Part shown: positions 38,033 through 50,270 of the stretch, in pieces
Numbering within the stretch: position 1 is the first letter of the stretch
Layout of the letters: every line of letters starts with the position of its first letter
Source of the DNA: Glandiceps talaboti
Taxonomy: Eukaryota > Hemichordata > Enteropneusta > Spengelidae
NCBI RefSeq assembly: GCF_964340395.1
Contig: NC_135562.1
Location: 7,027,634 to 7,091,633 of the forward strand
Direction of reading: 5' to 3'
Length of the DNA stretch: 64,000 nucleotides
Made by a program: the position numbers and the translations under genes
The notes under the pieces: model-generated
Database searches by the model: none
Seen by the model: the letters and a program-made list of their open reading frames with translations, nothing else
What the model was told of the DNA's origin: nothing

Positions 38033-41000
38033 TTACTGTTCAAATATAGTAACAACATTGTGACAAATTCTTATTAAATACATAACAAAATAGCAAACAA
38101 CTTTCCAAAAATTTTACCTACCTATATAATCCATGCCATACCAAAAATAGAAATGGATGGCATCAATATCTACACCAGGGCTTTACAGTAATTATGATAA
38201 TGTCATTGCCACAAAATCCACTGAGTAAATATTAGTGTAGTCTTGTAATAAGACTTGAATCTAGGAGTTTGCTGAACAAAAACTTCAAGGATATCGATGA
38301 TAGTACCACTTGTGCTATGGTACCTGTGGTCACTTTAAAAGTTTGCAGAAATGCCAACAGGTCTAGCAGCTAAACTAATAGTAGTGTTGTCTGTCAATTT
38401 GAAGAAGTTAAATGTTACGGTACTTGCAGATTAAATAACTTTTGGTTGTGCTATTTGAAGTATTACTTGTATGTATACGTTATTAGTGGCATCGTGCATG
38501 TATGTGTTAGTCATACTAGTGGTATTTGCACGGCAGTGTGACTGAAATTGAAAACATTGTTGCGTACCTGTATACAAATGAACTTGTGACTCCTCTTTGT
38601 ACATGTACTTTGTTACAAAATTTGCCATTTTGGTTCAGTATATGTGATAACATAACCATATGACACCTTAGTGTCAGTATGGGCCAACAATTGAGGTTAC
38701 TGGGGGGTGGGGAGGGGTTATTTTCTCAGAGTATGGTAGCATTGTTTTCTGCTGCACTCCTACGCACTATGCTTATGGAGGTATGGCCAGAGAGAATACC
38801 ACAAGTGCTTGTGCTAGTACCTAGGGTACAGTACTCACAGTGTTTTATTTAAGGGCGGTAAGTAGGTAAAATCTACCGGGGTTCCCACATCATTTTACCA
38901 GGGCTCCCCACCTAAACTATGATACATTGCATGGGAAGCACTACCAGTTTTACCTCTTTCCCCCTTTCTGTTACCGGGGTTCCCAAACCTTAGCAAAAAC
39001 ACTGACTCATGTGTCATGGGGTTGTCATATTAGGCCAAAAAAATAATTGTGTGGTTCTGATAACATGGCCTCAGAAAATAGGGTAGGTAGGTCGGTATTT
39101 TATTTTATTTTATTTTATCGTTGAAAAATATTACTTTGACTCAAAAACAAACCAAATGTCGGTCAGAATATCCCTTTTGTGATTGTTTGATGAAATATGT
39201 ACAGATATCGCTGGGGAAAGAAAACATATTTATGAAGGTCAAGAAAACAAAGAATTTCTTATCTTTTTGTTTTAAATGTTTTACAAAATGTTTAGGGTTG
39301 GAGACTTAAGTGGCTATATGTTAAGGGTTAGGGATTTATTTTTGATTTTTGATTTATAAAACAATTTTATTATGGCGCCCTGCTTGAAAAATCAATGTGA
39401 AACAACATATGCCAAGTCCTTGTTTGTAACTCAATACATTGCAAAAAGATTAATAAATGTGTAAAATGTTTATCATATGTACAATAACAAACTTTTCACA
39501 CATTTTGTAGCTTTCTGCAATGTATTGAGTTACAAATACAGACTTTGTCAATTATGTTGTTTCACATTGATTTTTCAAGTAGGACGCCATAATAAAATTG
39601 TTTTATATATTAAAAATTATAAACAAACACCCAATCCTCATCCATATGACCTATTTAACCCTTTCATGACTAGAGACGAGTTTTAAATAATATGGGGACC
39701 CAATTTATATGAATATTTTCATAATTACAATAATATTACTTTATTAGGAAGTAACATTTCTTTAATTCCAGTCTAAAATGAAGTTGATATATGCCAAAAA
39801 CTTACATAAAACAAGAATTTTGTCCGAACAATTTTGGCGGGAATGTTTTCAGTATTGAAGGGGTTAAACTAGGGCTGACCAGGCTTTGGCCTTAAGGATT
39901 TCAAATGGATGTACTTTATCGTGGCCCATTAATAAGCAGAGATGTACTACCAGGTAATCACACTCCAAAACTATTAGGCCTAAAAAAAAATTATGTCGTT
40001 CTAATTATGCTCAATTTTAGAATAGGTAGAGTAAATTTTTTTTCATATGTGAGTGTCTAGTTCAGGTAGTTATGTTTTCCGTTGTTTTCTATATGGTCTC
40101 TGTGTTATTGGCTTCTTCTCATCAGATGTACAGCCATTACAGATTGGAAGAACGGTTTCATATTGTCTTTTTAAGTTGATGTCAGTTTCTGCATCCACTA
40201 TTTCTAGTACGATTTTCGTGATTGTATTTTATTTTTTCTTGAATACGTAAACAAAGTTTAGGGGCGGCAGTGAAAAACTAGGTGGGGTCAGGTAACCGGA
40301 ACCAAACAATTTTTTTTAGACCTTAGAAGGAAAGTGGTGAGTGAAAATGTAAAGAAATTATTACTAAAATCCATGCACAAATATATAAATGAATAGATAA
40401 AAATGTACCAAAATATTTTGTCTTGTTGTATTTCTTTTATAGTAAAGTCAATATATCCATTCCTGAACAGTTAGGTGGGAATGAAGTACAAGTGAAAATG
40501 CTTGCATCGCCTGTTAACCCAGCTGATATCAATACCATCCAAGGTAAAAAAAGAAAGAAATACACATTTGACCACAAAGGGTGCTATAACCACAAGCATT
40601 GCACATACTCTCTTATTTTAATAGCAGCATTGCTTTTAGCACAACTTTCCATCTCAAAAATTGTTTGAATGCATTATTTATAATCTGGTAATCAGCAAGT
40701 TTCAGAGTACTTTTCAATATTCTACTTAAAATGCTTATTTGAGAAATTTCTGTAAACATCCTGAGGTGCCAGTAATCCATCTACTTTGACTATGTTCTAT
40801 CAATCTTTTCAATGACAATGTTTTTGCTGGAGGTATGACATGTAGGTTGCAGCTCTTATTCAGAAGCTTCCCGCCAAAACTTAGTAGACCACAAAATTTG
40901 GGGTTTTTTTCATAAAATTTTGGTAGAAAATTCATTATCTTTAATTAGAATTACAGAAATTTTGCATTTTTATAAATTTGTATCAAATTTAGATGACAAG

Positions 41001-44000
41001 TTGGCTATATTTAGAAAAAAAAATTTGTGGTAATATTAAGATAAAAAGTCAAGTACAGTGTCCATATTTGTCCGTATGTAATGTAGTGATTGGTTGAAAA
41101 CATGCATATTATTTTACCATTGCAGGAATTTATCCAATAAAACCACAGTTGCCAGCTGTAGGAGGGTTTGAGGGTGTTGGGGAGGTTGTACAAGTTGGTG
41201 AAAATGTTACAAAATTAAAAACTGGACAGATAGTTATTCCAGGAGTAAATTCAATAGGTGAGTATCCATGGAAATACTCACAAGATCATTTGCATTTCCA
41301 TGATGTCATCTGTGTTGAGTATCCAAGGAGACACAAGATCATTTGCATATCCATGATGTCATCTGTGTTGAGTATCCAAGGAGACACAAGATCATTTGCA
41401 TGTTCATGATGTCATCTGTGCTGAGTAACCAAGGAGACACAAGATCATTTGCATATCCATGATGTCATCTGTGCTGAGTATCCAAGGAGACACAAGATCA
41501 TTTGCATATCATGATGTCATTTGTGTTGTGCACATAGCTGTAGCATCCCTTTGGAGCCACAGTGACTGTACCAGCTATGTGTTAAATATCTTTGTGAGAG
41601 CTTTTACAGCTCTGGCCAGCATAGAGATTTATCATACCTTGATATTGATAGATGTGTCACTGGTATTCCAACATCTTAAACATGGATTTGAGAAATAGCA
41701 ATGCAGGATAGATTTTTATAACATCCATGTACAAGAGAATTTTCCCAAAGCCATGTATCAGCTATGTGTGCATAGCTGTAACAGAGGTGTTTCCTACAGC
41801 CATGTACCAGCTATGTGTGCATTACTGTCACAAAGGTATGAATGTGTACCACTGTGTACCAGGTGTGCTGTGCACAGCTATGATACAGAGATGTGCAGAA
41901 CAGTCCTGACACAGAGCTAGGTGATATGCACATCCATGTTAAACACTACAGGCATACTTTTTACAGCCATGTAACAGGGCTGTGGAAAAATATACCCTGT
42001 AACAGGACTGCAAGGTATATGGCTGATACATAGCTGTGCTCCTCCTTCAAGCACTTGGAACTTTGGAGCCAGAAGTGGAATGTACTCGTCCTGGGATGTA
42101 CAAGGTTTCTGTGTATGTAGTCAGTGTTAAGGAGGCAAAAGATTGCAATATGTTCTGATGTGTAAATACCAGAGGAAAAAAAAAATTAATTTGAAAGTTA
42201 GACTTTATTATTGCATTAAAAAGTAAAACTTACATTACTTATCACTAACACTAGAGGGCACACTTCGTTTATGAAAACATAATTGTTTGGACCATAACAG
42301 TGAAAAGTAGGACTTCAATTACTGTTCGACCTGAGGCCACGCTTTTTGAAAAGTAAATTGGTCTTCAGATTAATGAAAAACTGTCGATAAAAACATAATT
42401 TTGATTGTCTATTTTTTTCAGGTTCTTGGTGTACAGATGTAGTGTGTTCAGAGGATAACTGGTTGGTCGTACCGGATGGAACGCCCTCATTATTTGCTGC
42501 TACACTCAGAGTTAATAACTGTACAGCCTATAGGATGCTAAAAGATTATGTTGACCTTCAACCAGGTAAAAAAAAATAGTTTTTTTATCAAAAGTTTATC
42601 TTTTCAGCATCTTCTACTTTTCTTGCCAAGACTTCCTGAAAGGAATGTCGGTATATAAATAAATTGTAAAAGATTAATAAATGTGTAAAAAGTTTGTTAA
42701 TGTATGTACAATAACAAACTTTTTACTCATTTTGTAGCTTTTTTGCAATGTGTTGAGTTACAAACACAGACTTTGTCAATGTCGTTTCCTGTGAATGTTT
42801 CAAGTAGGAAGCCATGATAAAATTGTTTTATAAATTAAAAATCCCAAATAAATACTCAATCCTCATCCTCATGTCAACTTTAAACCTGTGCGAGCTGTAA
42901 TTACAATGTTTTTTTAAAACTGTTTTGTTAGATAAATGACAAAATTGTAATATATTGAACTATCCTGCACAGTATTGAATTACCAGTTGGTAAAATGTCA
43001 ATGTAGCTGTACACAGAATTCAGTACAATGAATCCCGTCAATTTGATTTTTGGGTCCACACCCTGCAATCAACAACCTCAACGTGATTACATATTCAACC
43101 AGTTACTAATTATTGATAAAATCAACCTCGAACTGACATATACAATATCAAATTATTGATATTTTAACAATTTTCAGTGAAAACATTGCTGGTTGTCAGA
43201 TTGAAAATAGAATCCACCAGTTACACCTAGTTTAGATTTAATTTCAGGCGAAAGCCATATTCCCTGTCCTCAAGAGATGGAAAAATTTATATTTTAACAT
43301 ACAATACTTTCTGAAAGAACTTCACTTTTTCCTATCCATCACTTCTAAAATTAATTTCAGAGAAAATATGAAACTCACTATAGTAAATTGTATTTGTCAT
43401 TCATACAATATTGACAAAATGTCAGAGTTTATAAATCATCTCTCTGTTGGGTAGAATGTGCCTCGGTGACAAATTTCCCAGAAAATCAGATTTTTCCAAT
43501 TCTCAGACTCTCCAAACTTTGTCATATGAAAGTTTGTTCAGGAAATTTGGGGTTTCGCTATCTTGTTTTCAAGGAAATCATCAATCTTGTACTCTTCCCA
43601 CATGTCCCAGAGTTAACACAGTATTCGGTGGCCATGTTGGATTTGGCGGCCATATTGGATTCTAAAATGACTAAATTTTGATATCATTTTGATCAGTATT
43701 TAAAAGATTTGTATGGTGACTCCAGATTTTTTTCTGTTGATCTAAAATGATTGGCATTTTCTCGACCAAAGTAAGAGCAAAATTTGAAAGAGTTTATTTC
43801 CGATATGCATTCTACATCAGTGCAAAAATGTTGTGTTTTATATGTACAAAACAGGTGATGTTGTCATACAGAATGCATCTAACAGTGGATGTGGTCAGGC
43901 TGTTATACAGATTGCTGCAGCTAGGGGGTTAAAAACTATCAACATATTGAGAGACAGGTAAAGAATTTAATGTATGTGGCAAAGAGTATGGACTTGATGT

Positions 44001-47000
44001 AGAATGTAAGTTTGTGTGTGTCAAATGTATGTTGGCATCCAGAGCCCAGCTGATTCTCTCAAGCTAGCTTTTTCTTCCAAGACATATGGCAATAGCCAAT
44101 CATAGTTTAACCCTGACAATGCTGATGAGATGTCTCTGAAAATTTATGATTTGTTTCCAAGTAATTTTTTTGACTCTATGAGTTGAATTTTCATGTCACA
44201 TGTGAGAGCTAAAGGAGGCTGCCAGTATGATGACTGTCATGATAATTCTTGTGAGAATGAATGTTCATGGACTTTGGGTTCATATTTAGTAATGTAATGT
44301 CTAATGGTAATGCTTGTGGGATGTTTACATAGAGTAAAAGTAGAAGTATGCATTCTGTGTCTATGGTTTGAATTGGCTGCCATGTTGAGTAGGAGTGAAC
44401 TCCCTGATACTAAGGCTCTGCATCATAGAAAGTACTGTATTCATGTAGGCTGAGATCTACTGTAAATATAGGAATGGTGGTATATATTTTTGTTGATTCT
44501 GTTGATTTTTTTCAAATAGAAATCTCATTTTTTGTTTATTTACTATCAGACCTAATTTTAGTGAAGTGAAAGAATACCTGCAAAGTCTTGGTGCCACTGA
44601 AGTAGTGAGTGATGTCATCAGTCAAAAACAAGAAATGAAAGCTGTGATGGAGGTGAGATAAAACATTTCTTTATCAATGGTGTGAGGGCGCCCCGTCATT
44701 CTGTCTTCAGCAAATTGTGGGTTTGGGTTATAAAATTGCCACAAGGTATTTCCTGATATTGTAGGAGATCAGAATACAGGAAACTGTTCCCTTGTATTTT
44801 TGTTAAGAGATTTAAAGTAGGTAAAATGTACCTGAGATTCTCAGTAGTCACTTTAGCAGGGTTCCCCTGTGTTTTGTGGGGGGGGGGGGGGGGGGGAGGG
44901 GTAAGTAGGCAAAAAGTACCTGAATTCCCCAGTCATTTTACAGGGTTCCCAAACAAAATTATCGTAAATGTTTGGCAATTTAACTATGCCAGCTTTCCCT
45001 TTTCTAATACCAGAACTCACAAACCTTTTCAGCAAACACACTGTCTGTGTCATTGGCTCTCTAAATATTAGAAATGTGTGTAGTGTGGACTATTGAGTTC
45101 AGCCAAATGACCACCAGGTGCAGTCTTTACAGTAAACTAAGACAAGTCATGCCTCTCCACCCTCAACAGCCTCCGGAAGGGTTGACCGATGTGTGAGGGC
45201 GCCCTGTCATGGCATATGCCTTACAGACTATCTTTACATATGAGTTTGAAATTCATCTTTATTTTCTTTTCTTTTCAGAAATATCCCAAACCGAAACTAG
45301 CGTTAAATGCTGTCGGTGGAAAAGCCGCAATCACGTTGATGAAATTTTTAGAGTGAGTTATCCTAGTCATAATTTTACATCTATAAACAAATTTGTTCAA
45401 ACAAATTACACCCCTTTATACATACCGCACACAAGCCAGGTTGAAACCATTCAAACAAAAAATATGGGTTTTATTGGTCATGCTATGTCATAACTCAAGT
45501 CTACGTCACTGGTTCTGCTGCTCAAATATAAGTCAAAATATTCCAAATCACCACTATTTTTCCCCATTTTTTATCAATTATGCTTGATAATGTATAATCA
45601 TAGTATTTCCCTATATTTGTCTTTAATTGGTGAAAAATACTTGTAACCTAAGGGGTTTTGTCACTACTTGTCTATCAACTTGTATTGACAAGACCCCTCA
45701 GGTTGCTCATATTTTCCTTGGTTGAATGAAGAAAATGAAATAATATCTGTAATTAGTGAGGACATACCAAGACTCTGAAACGATGTGTCAAACATATTTT
45801 CTTTGGTTAAATGAAAAAAAATATTGGGTAATCAAAGGTGTTTATTAAAGTGACCATATGGATGGGGATTGAGTATTTATTTCAGATTTTTAATTTATAA
45901 AACAATTTTATCATGGCTTCCTACTTGAAAAATTAATGCAAAACGGCATGGACCAAGTCTGTGTTTGTACTTCAACACATTGCAAAAGGCTAAAAAAATG
46001 TTAAAAAATTGTTATTGTACGTACACATGTATAATAACAAATGTTTGACATATTTTTTTCAATCTTCTGCAATTTACTGAGTTACAAACAAGGACTTGGT
46101 ACATGCTGTTTTGCATTAATTCTTCAAGTACGAAGCCATGATAAAATTGTTTTTTAAATTAAAAATTCGAAAAATAGATATCTAATTGTCATCCATGTGG
46201 TCACTTTAAAGACACACACCAGCAGTTAGAAGAGATGTGTCCTTGTACAAATTTAGAAACACCCAAAGTACAAATGTCAGCAAAATTCAGTTTTTTTGTT
46301 CAAAAAATTCAAAACATAATCAATAGATCTAATAATTTCACTGCTCACAATCCATAATATCTAACACAGCACATTCTGTATTCAATTATTTTGTAAAAAT
46401 AAACTTCCTGTATTCTGAAATTACTTTTTATTGTTTGCAAGAGAATCACTACAGGCTGTAAAATTCATCAAGTCATCAATTAAAATCGAAAAACGTCAAA
46501 CTCAAGGTCAAATTTAAATCTGTTTTTTTTTTGTCTAGACATGATGCAACCATGGTAACATATGGTGGAATGTCCAAAATGCCTGTTACCGTGCCAACAG
46601 GCTTCCTCATCTTCAATAACATCCACATTGTTGGACATTGGATGTCAAGATGGCACGATCTCCATGGCAACTGTAAGTTAATAATTGATGGGATCATTTA
46701 TATCATTTCATATATTTCATCAATTTATTGTATAAGTTTTGAAAAATGATTAATGATAGTCTGTCTGACAATCAATAAAACTGATTGTGTTTGGATCAAA
46801 ATGTATTTTTTTCATACATGTTGTCACCAGTATTAATCGGTTCATTACATTTTAATAATACATTTTTGTCTTCCCATAAATATTTTGAAATTGTAAAATA
46901 CATTTTGGACTGAAATTAAAAATAGGATCATTGTGGATGAATTGATGTCAAAATTTTAGTTGAAAAGTGACAACTTTATTTAATATTTAAAAAAAAATGT

Positions 47001-48853
47001 TTGTACAGACTATTATTCTATCACATAAACCTGCTACTGGGGGTTAAAGGTGAAACAGGTGTGGAATTGAATTGAAGAGGTTAAACGTCACACCATGTGT
47101 TTAATGATGAAAGGTCACATGTTTTGGTATTTGAGAGGTTAAAGGTCACACATGTCAGGTTAAAGGTGACATAGGGCGTATGGTTACATGATATGTTTAA
47201 GGGCTAAAAGCCACATATATGATACTGACAGTGTTAAAAGTCTGAAGGGAGACAGATGACACATTTGTAGTTTCAACCCTGGGAGGGGGGGGGCAGGGAT
47301 CATGTTTGCAAAGATTTGTGCAGTTTTAATAATAATGTTGTTTCAATAAAAGTGATACTATGGTACCATAAGTGAGACAGCAACTGTTAACAGACAGGAT
47401 TGAAGTGTGACATAGCAATAAACATCTCATGTTAGTGTAGTTACTATAGTAACTATACATGTAGTTGTTCTCTACAATCTCTTTCTAATGTATAGTCAAG
47501 TGGACAAATTCTATCAAAAATCTAGATAAATCCCCTGTGCTGGCGAAGGGATGAACAGTACATGTCAGTAGTAATCCATCACACACAATTGTAATTGGTT
47601 ACTTCTTTCAGTTTACTACAAACTCAACATCCAGTCTAAAGTAAGTCATGTGAGGGGGGGGGGGGGGGGGGGTAGTACACTATTCCACTATCCTAACTGT
47701 AGCCTACTTGAAGGACTGTCACTACTACACTATTTTAGCTATCCTACCTGTAGCCTACCTGTAGACTTGAAGGACTAACACTACTACACTATTCAGCTAT
47801 CCTAACTGTAGCCTACCTGTAGACTTGAAGGACTAACACTACTACACTATTTCAGCTAACCTAACTGTAGCCTACCTGTAGACTTGAAGGACTAACACTA
47901 CTACACTATTTCAGCTATCCTAATTGTAGCCTACCTGTAGACTTGAAGGACTATCACTACTACACTATTCAGCTATCCTAACTGTAGCCTACCTGTAGAC
48001 TTGAAGGACTAACACTACTACACTATTTCAGCTATCCTAACTATAGCCTACCTGTAGACTTGAAGGACTAACACTACTACACTATTTCAGCTATCCTAAT
48101 TGTAGCCTACCTGTAGACTTGAAGGACTAACGCTACTTCACTATTTCTGCTATCCTAACTGTAGCCTACCTGTAGACTTGAAGGACTATCACTACTACAC
48201 TATTCAGCTATCCTAACTATAGCCTACCTGTAGACTTGAAGGACTATCACTACTACACTATTTCAGCTATCCTAACCGTAGCCTACCTGTAGACTTGAAA
48301 GGCCAATGCTACTAATACTACTATACTATTTCTGCTGTCCTAACTGACATTTTGAATTTTTGCTTGTCCTTCCAAGTCTATTTTCATTCTTCAGTTATGC
48401 TGGTATTACGCCCCGCTCTGCCCTACCCAATCATACACATAACATGTGTGCAAAAAAAATTGCATAAATTTGAATAGAGTTTGATGTACATGGGTTGAAG
48501 AGTCTCATTTACATATTGTAGTAAAAAAAGAAAAGAAAAAGATATTCGAATAAAAACAGTGCAGATCTTTCAATATACGATTCCTGTCTGCTGTGGTTTC
48601 AATGACAGCACAATCTACTCCAATCAGCTCCTGTTGTCACATTCTAAGATGTTTTCTTGACCCTTTCTTTGTTATCTGTTCTCTAGCGAAAGAAGCTCAA
48701 AGCATGATATCTGAATTATGTCATCTCAGTCAAACCAACAAACTGAAATTACCCAAGCATCGCCTTGTTCCACTCTCAGAGTATCGTTCAGCCATCACTG
48801 CCGCCATGGAACCATATGTATCAGAGAAACAGATACTTGTGATGAAACCATAG
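37383..48853 (+). CDS. MECR: MECR: mitochondrial trans-2-enoyl-CoA/ACP reductase (NADPH)
   Basis: Nine exons join in frame to 374 aa, close to the 373 aa of human MECR: 37383-37549, 40443-40543, 41126-41257, 42422-42565, 43855-43957, 44550-44652, 45279-45352, 46539-46672 and 48687-48853. The enzyme performs the last step of mitochondrial type II fatty-acid synthesis, reducing trans-2-enoyl thioesters with NADPH. The first 40 residues are rich in Arg and hydroxy residues and lack acidic ones, as in a matrix targeting peptide. The medium-chain reductase fold is clear: [13 protein letters not shown], then Tyr92 in GIYP at the place of the catalytic tyrosine, [14 protein letters not shown], the NADPH motif [21 protein letters not shown] with RDR for the phosphate, [10 protein letters not shown], and the C-terminus ending KQILVMKP. 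Introns carry MITE-like elements and a minisatellite. It is on the same strand as the peroxidases but looks independent of them. Confidence 0.96.
37990..38031 (+). repeat. (CAA)n microsatellite, MECR intron 1
   Basis: About 12 CAA/ACA units. Confidence 0.9.
38235..38400 (+). repeat. Dispersed repeat family 6, copy 1 in MECR intron 1
   Basis: TAGTCTTGTAATAAGACTTG and GATGATAGTACCACTTGTGC recur in related form at 49245 and 50065. Confidence 0.55.
38843..39010 (+). repeat. Dispersed repeat family 4, copy 1 in MECR intron 1
   Basis: TTATTTAAGGGCGGTAAGTA, GGTAAAATCTACCGGGGTTC, CATTTTACCAGGG. Related copies lie at 44812 and 60405. Confidence 0.55.
39030..39118 (+). mobile_element. MITE family 2 relative, left end running into (TTTTA)n
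   Basis: TTAGGCC end with GTGTGGTTCTGATAAC, then AGGGTAGGTAGGTCGG, followed directly by a short TTTTA array. Confidence 0.6.
39306..39658. mobile_element. MITE family 1, complete copy in MECR intron 1
   Basis: About 353 bp, from TTAAGTGGCTATATG to CATCCATATGACCTATTTAA, with both arms present. Confidence 0.75.
39974..40325 (+). mobile_element. MITE family 2, complete copy in MECR intron 1
   Basis: It starts TTAGGCCTAAAAAAAAATTA and ends GTAACCGGAACCAAACAATT plus poly(T) and a TTAGGCC-like end. It shares a body of about 200 bp with the other copies (for example ACAGCCATTACAGATTGGAA). Confidence 0.75.
41255..41523 (+). repeat. 53-bp minisatellite at the donor of MECR exon 3
   Basis: About five units of GAGTATCCAAGGAGACACAA, GATCATTTGCATATCCATGA, TGTCATCTGTGTT. 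The first unit contains the real donor GTGAGTATCC; later units read GTTGAGTATCC or GCTGAGTATCC. Confidence 0.9.
42660..42883. mobile_element. MITE family 1, centre and right arm in MECR intron 4
   Basis: It starts in the family centre (AAAAGATTAATAAATGTG) and ends TCATGTCAACTTTAA. The left arm is missing. Confidence 0.7.
42950..43230 (+). repeat. Dispersed repeat family 5, copy 3 in MECR intron 4
   Basis: Shares CAGTATTGAATTACC, AACCTCAACGTGATTACA, TATTTTAACAATTTTCAGTG and GCTGGTTGTCAGATTG. Confidence 0.5.
44812..45062 (+). repeat. Dispersed repeat family 4, copy 2 in MECR intron 6
   Basis: AGTAGGTAAAATGTACCTGA, a G-run, then GTAAGTAGGCAAAAAGTACC and ATTTTACAGGGTTCCC. Confidence 0.55.
45424..45830 (+). 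mobile_element. Foldback repeat family 3, MECR intron 7
   Basis: Leader ACCGCACACAAGCCAGG, then inverted core AAATACTTGTAACCTAAGGG and CCCCTCAGGTTGCTCATATT. Confidence 0.65.
45845..46209. mobile_element. MITE family 1, complete copy in MECR intron 7
   Basis: About 365 bp, from TTAAAGTGACCATATGGATG to ATGTGGTCACTTTAA, with long inverted arms. Confidence 0.8.
47530..47655 (+). repeat. Dispersed repeat family 9, copy in MECR intron 8
   Basis: ACATGTCAGTAGTAATCCAT and CATCCAGTCTAAAGTAAGTC match 56770-56870 in the same order. Confidence 0.55.
47680..48310 (+). repeat. 59-bp minisatellite in MECR intron 8, about 11 copies
   Basis: Units AGCCTACCTGTAGACTTGAA, GGACTAACACTACTACACTA, TTTCAGCTATCCTAACTGT, 58-59 bp each. 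It is followed at 48310-48480 by the body of the element also seen at 11515. Confidence 0.95.
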
Positions 48854-49244
48854 CAACTGTTGCCAGGTAACAAGACATTTGTTAGGGGTACTATTAATGA
48901 CATGTAAATTCTGTAGGGGAGATGCAAATAAGACGTATGTGATCGGCTGAGGTCTGGATAGTTGATCGGGATCATTGTGACGTTTGCATAGGAACAGTTG
49001 CCAGGTAACAAGTGTTTGGTCATGGTGTCTATAAGATGCAGACTATGGCCATAAATTATGTATGGTAATATGCAAATTAGATGTTGGGTAAGGCATACAG
49101 AGATAAGATACAGAACATCGACACTGTCTGATGTATTTCGAAAGTATTCCTAAATGTATAAAACGTTATGCTAATTTTGCTGGTTTTTATTGAAAATTAA
49201 CCACATTATAAAAAAGAAGATTGCATCTCGTCATAGCAACAAAT

Positions 49245-49420
49245 CTTGTAGTCTTGTAAGACCTTGAATCTGGGCTTGAAATGTTACCAAATAAAAACTG
49301 AAGGACGATGACAGTACCACTGGTGTGCAAGCCATCAAAATATGGCAGCTTTTAAAGTGAACAGAATTGCCCAAGAGTGTAGCATCTAGACTACAAATCT
49401 GATTTCGTCTGTAAAATATT
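49245..49420 (+). repeat. Dispersed repeat family 6, copy 2
   Basis: GTAGTCTTGTAAGACCTTGA, AAGGACGATGACAGTACCAC, then AGAATTGCCCAAGAGTGTAG. It overlaps the likely MECR 3' UTR. Confidence 0.55.
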
Positions 49421-49434
49421 GTAAACTTTAACTG

Positions 49435-49440
49435 AATAAA
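49435..49440 (+). terminator. Candidate poly(A) signal of MECR
   Basis: AATAAA about 580 bases after the stop. Others occur nearby (about 49290 and 49480), so the used site is uncertain. Confidence 0.3.
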
Positions 49441-49664
49441 TTAAGAAACCATGTTGGATTTGCATTGTATGTATAATGTAATAAAAGATGCTTGGTTTGC
49501 AAAAGGAACAAGTAATACGGTTCTTATAAATAGATTTCACCCTTGATGTTTCAAAATTCTTTCAAAAAAGTCTTAGGTACGATATATGCAGGTGGAGTAC
49601 CTAACATATACCTGTATACTAGAATAGAGTGATATACTGCAAGTTCAAATATCGGTAAAGTATG

Positions 49665-50040
49665 AATAATGATAATAAAGTGAATTTATTATGCGCTTGT
49701 TCTCCGAAAAGCTCCAGGTGCAAGCACAGAATTACTAACAAAATGAAAGGATACAGAGAAACAATTGAAAAACATGGAAAAATGTAAAGTGAAATTTAAG
49801 ATTGAAATAGTTAAGTTTTAAGAGCAGAGCAGAGCAGAAGGAAGACTTAGTGTGAGAGTAATGAAGACTGTCGGGAAGACTGTTCATAATTGAAGGAGCC
49901 GTGTAAGAAAAGGAACGCTTGCCGAGATTCTTAGTGACAGATGGTGTCTTTAGGATGTAGACGTCGGAAGAAGATCTGAGTTGTCAACAGGGAGTACGAA
50001 GATGAAAGAGATATCAGGACTGGTAACATCCAACACATTT
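49665..50040 (-). repeat. Old dispersed element, probably SINE-like
   Basis: It starts GATAATAAAGTGAATTTATT then ATGCGCTTGTTCTCC, and contains GAAGGAGCCGTGTAAGAAAA. GCGC-edge sequences and this kind of block are common in invertebrate short elements. The class is not certain. Confidence 0.3.
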
Positions 50041-50064
50041 TAAGAAACCATAAACATGTTTGAC

Positions 50065-50270
50065 TTTGGTCTTGTAGTAAATTAAGACCTTGGATCTGCA
50101 TTTGGAAGGTTACCAACAAAAATGTGAAGGACGACTATACCTGTGTTTACAGTCCCTATGGAGAGCAGCTTTAGGCAAGTGCTCGGCTCTGTGACCTATG
50201 ACAACACAATTACCCAAGGGTTTAGCAGCCTAACTAGTCTGACTTTCGAGTGTGTTTTCAAGTGTGTGGA
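50065..50270 (+). repeat. Dispersed repeat family 6, copy 3
   Basis: GTCTTGTAGTAAATTAAGAC, GTGAAGGACGACTATACCTG and ACAATTACCCAAGGGTTTAG in the same order. Confidence 0.55.

Noticed and set aside
46476-46749. Minus-strand frame at MECR exon 8
   Set aside because: It lies opposite a well-supported MECR exon with correct splice sites.
37383-48853. MECR and peroxidase C as one co-transcribed unit
   Set aside because: They share a strand and lie 1.3 kb apart, but gene C has its own poly(A) signals and the pathways are unrelated.
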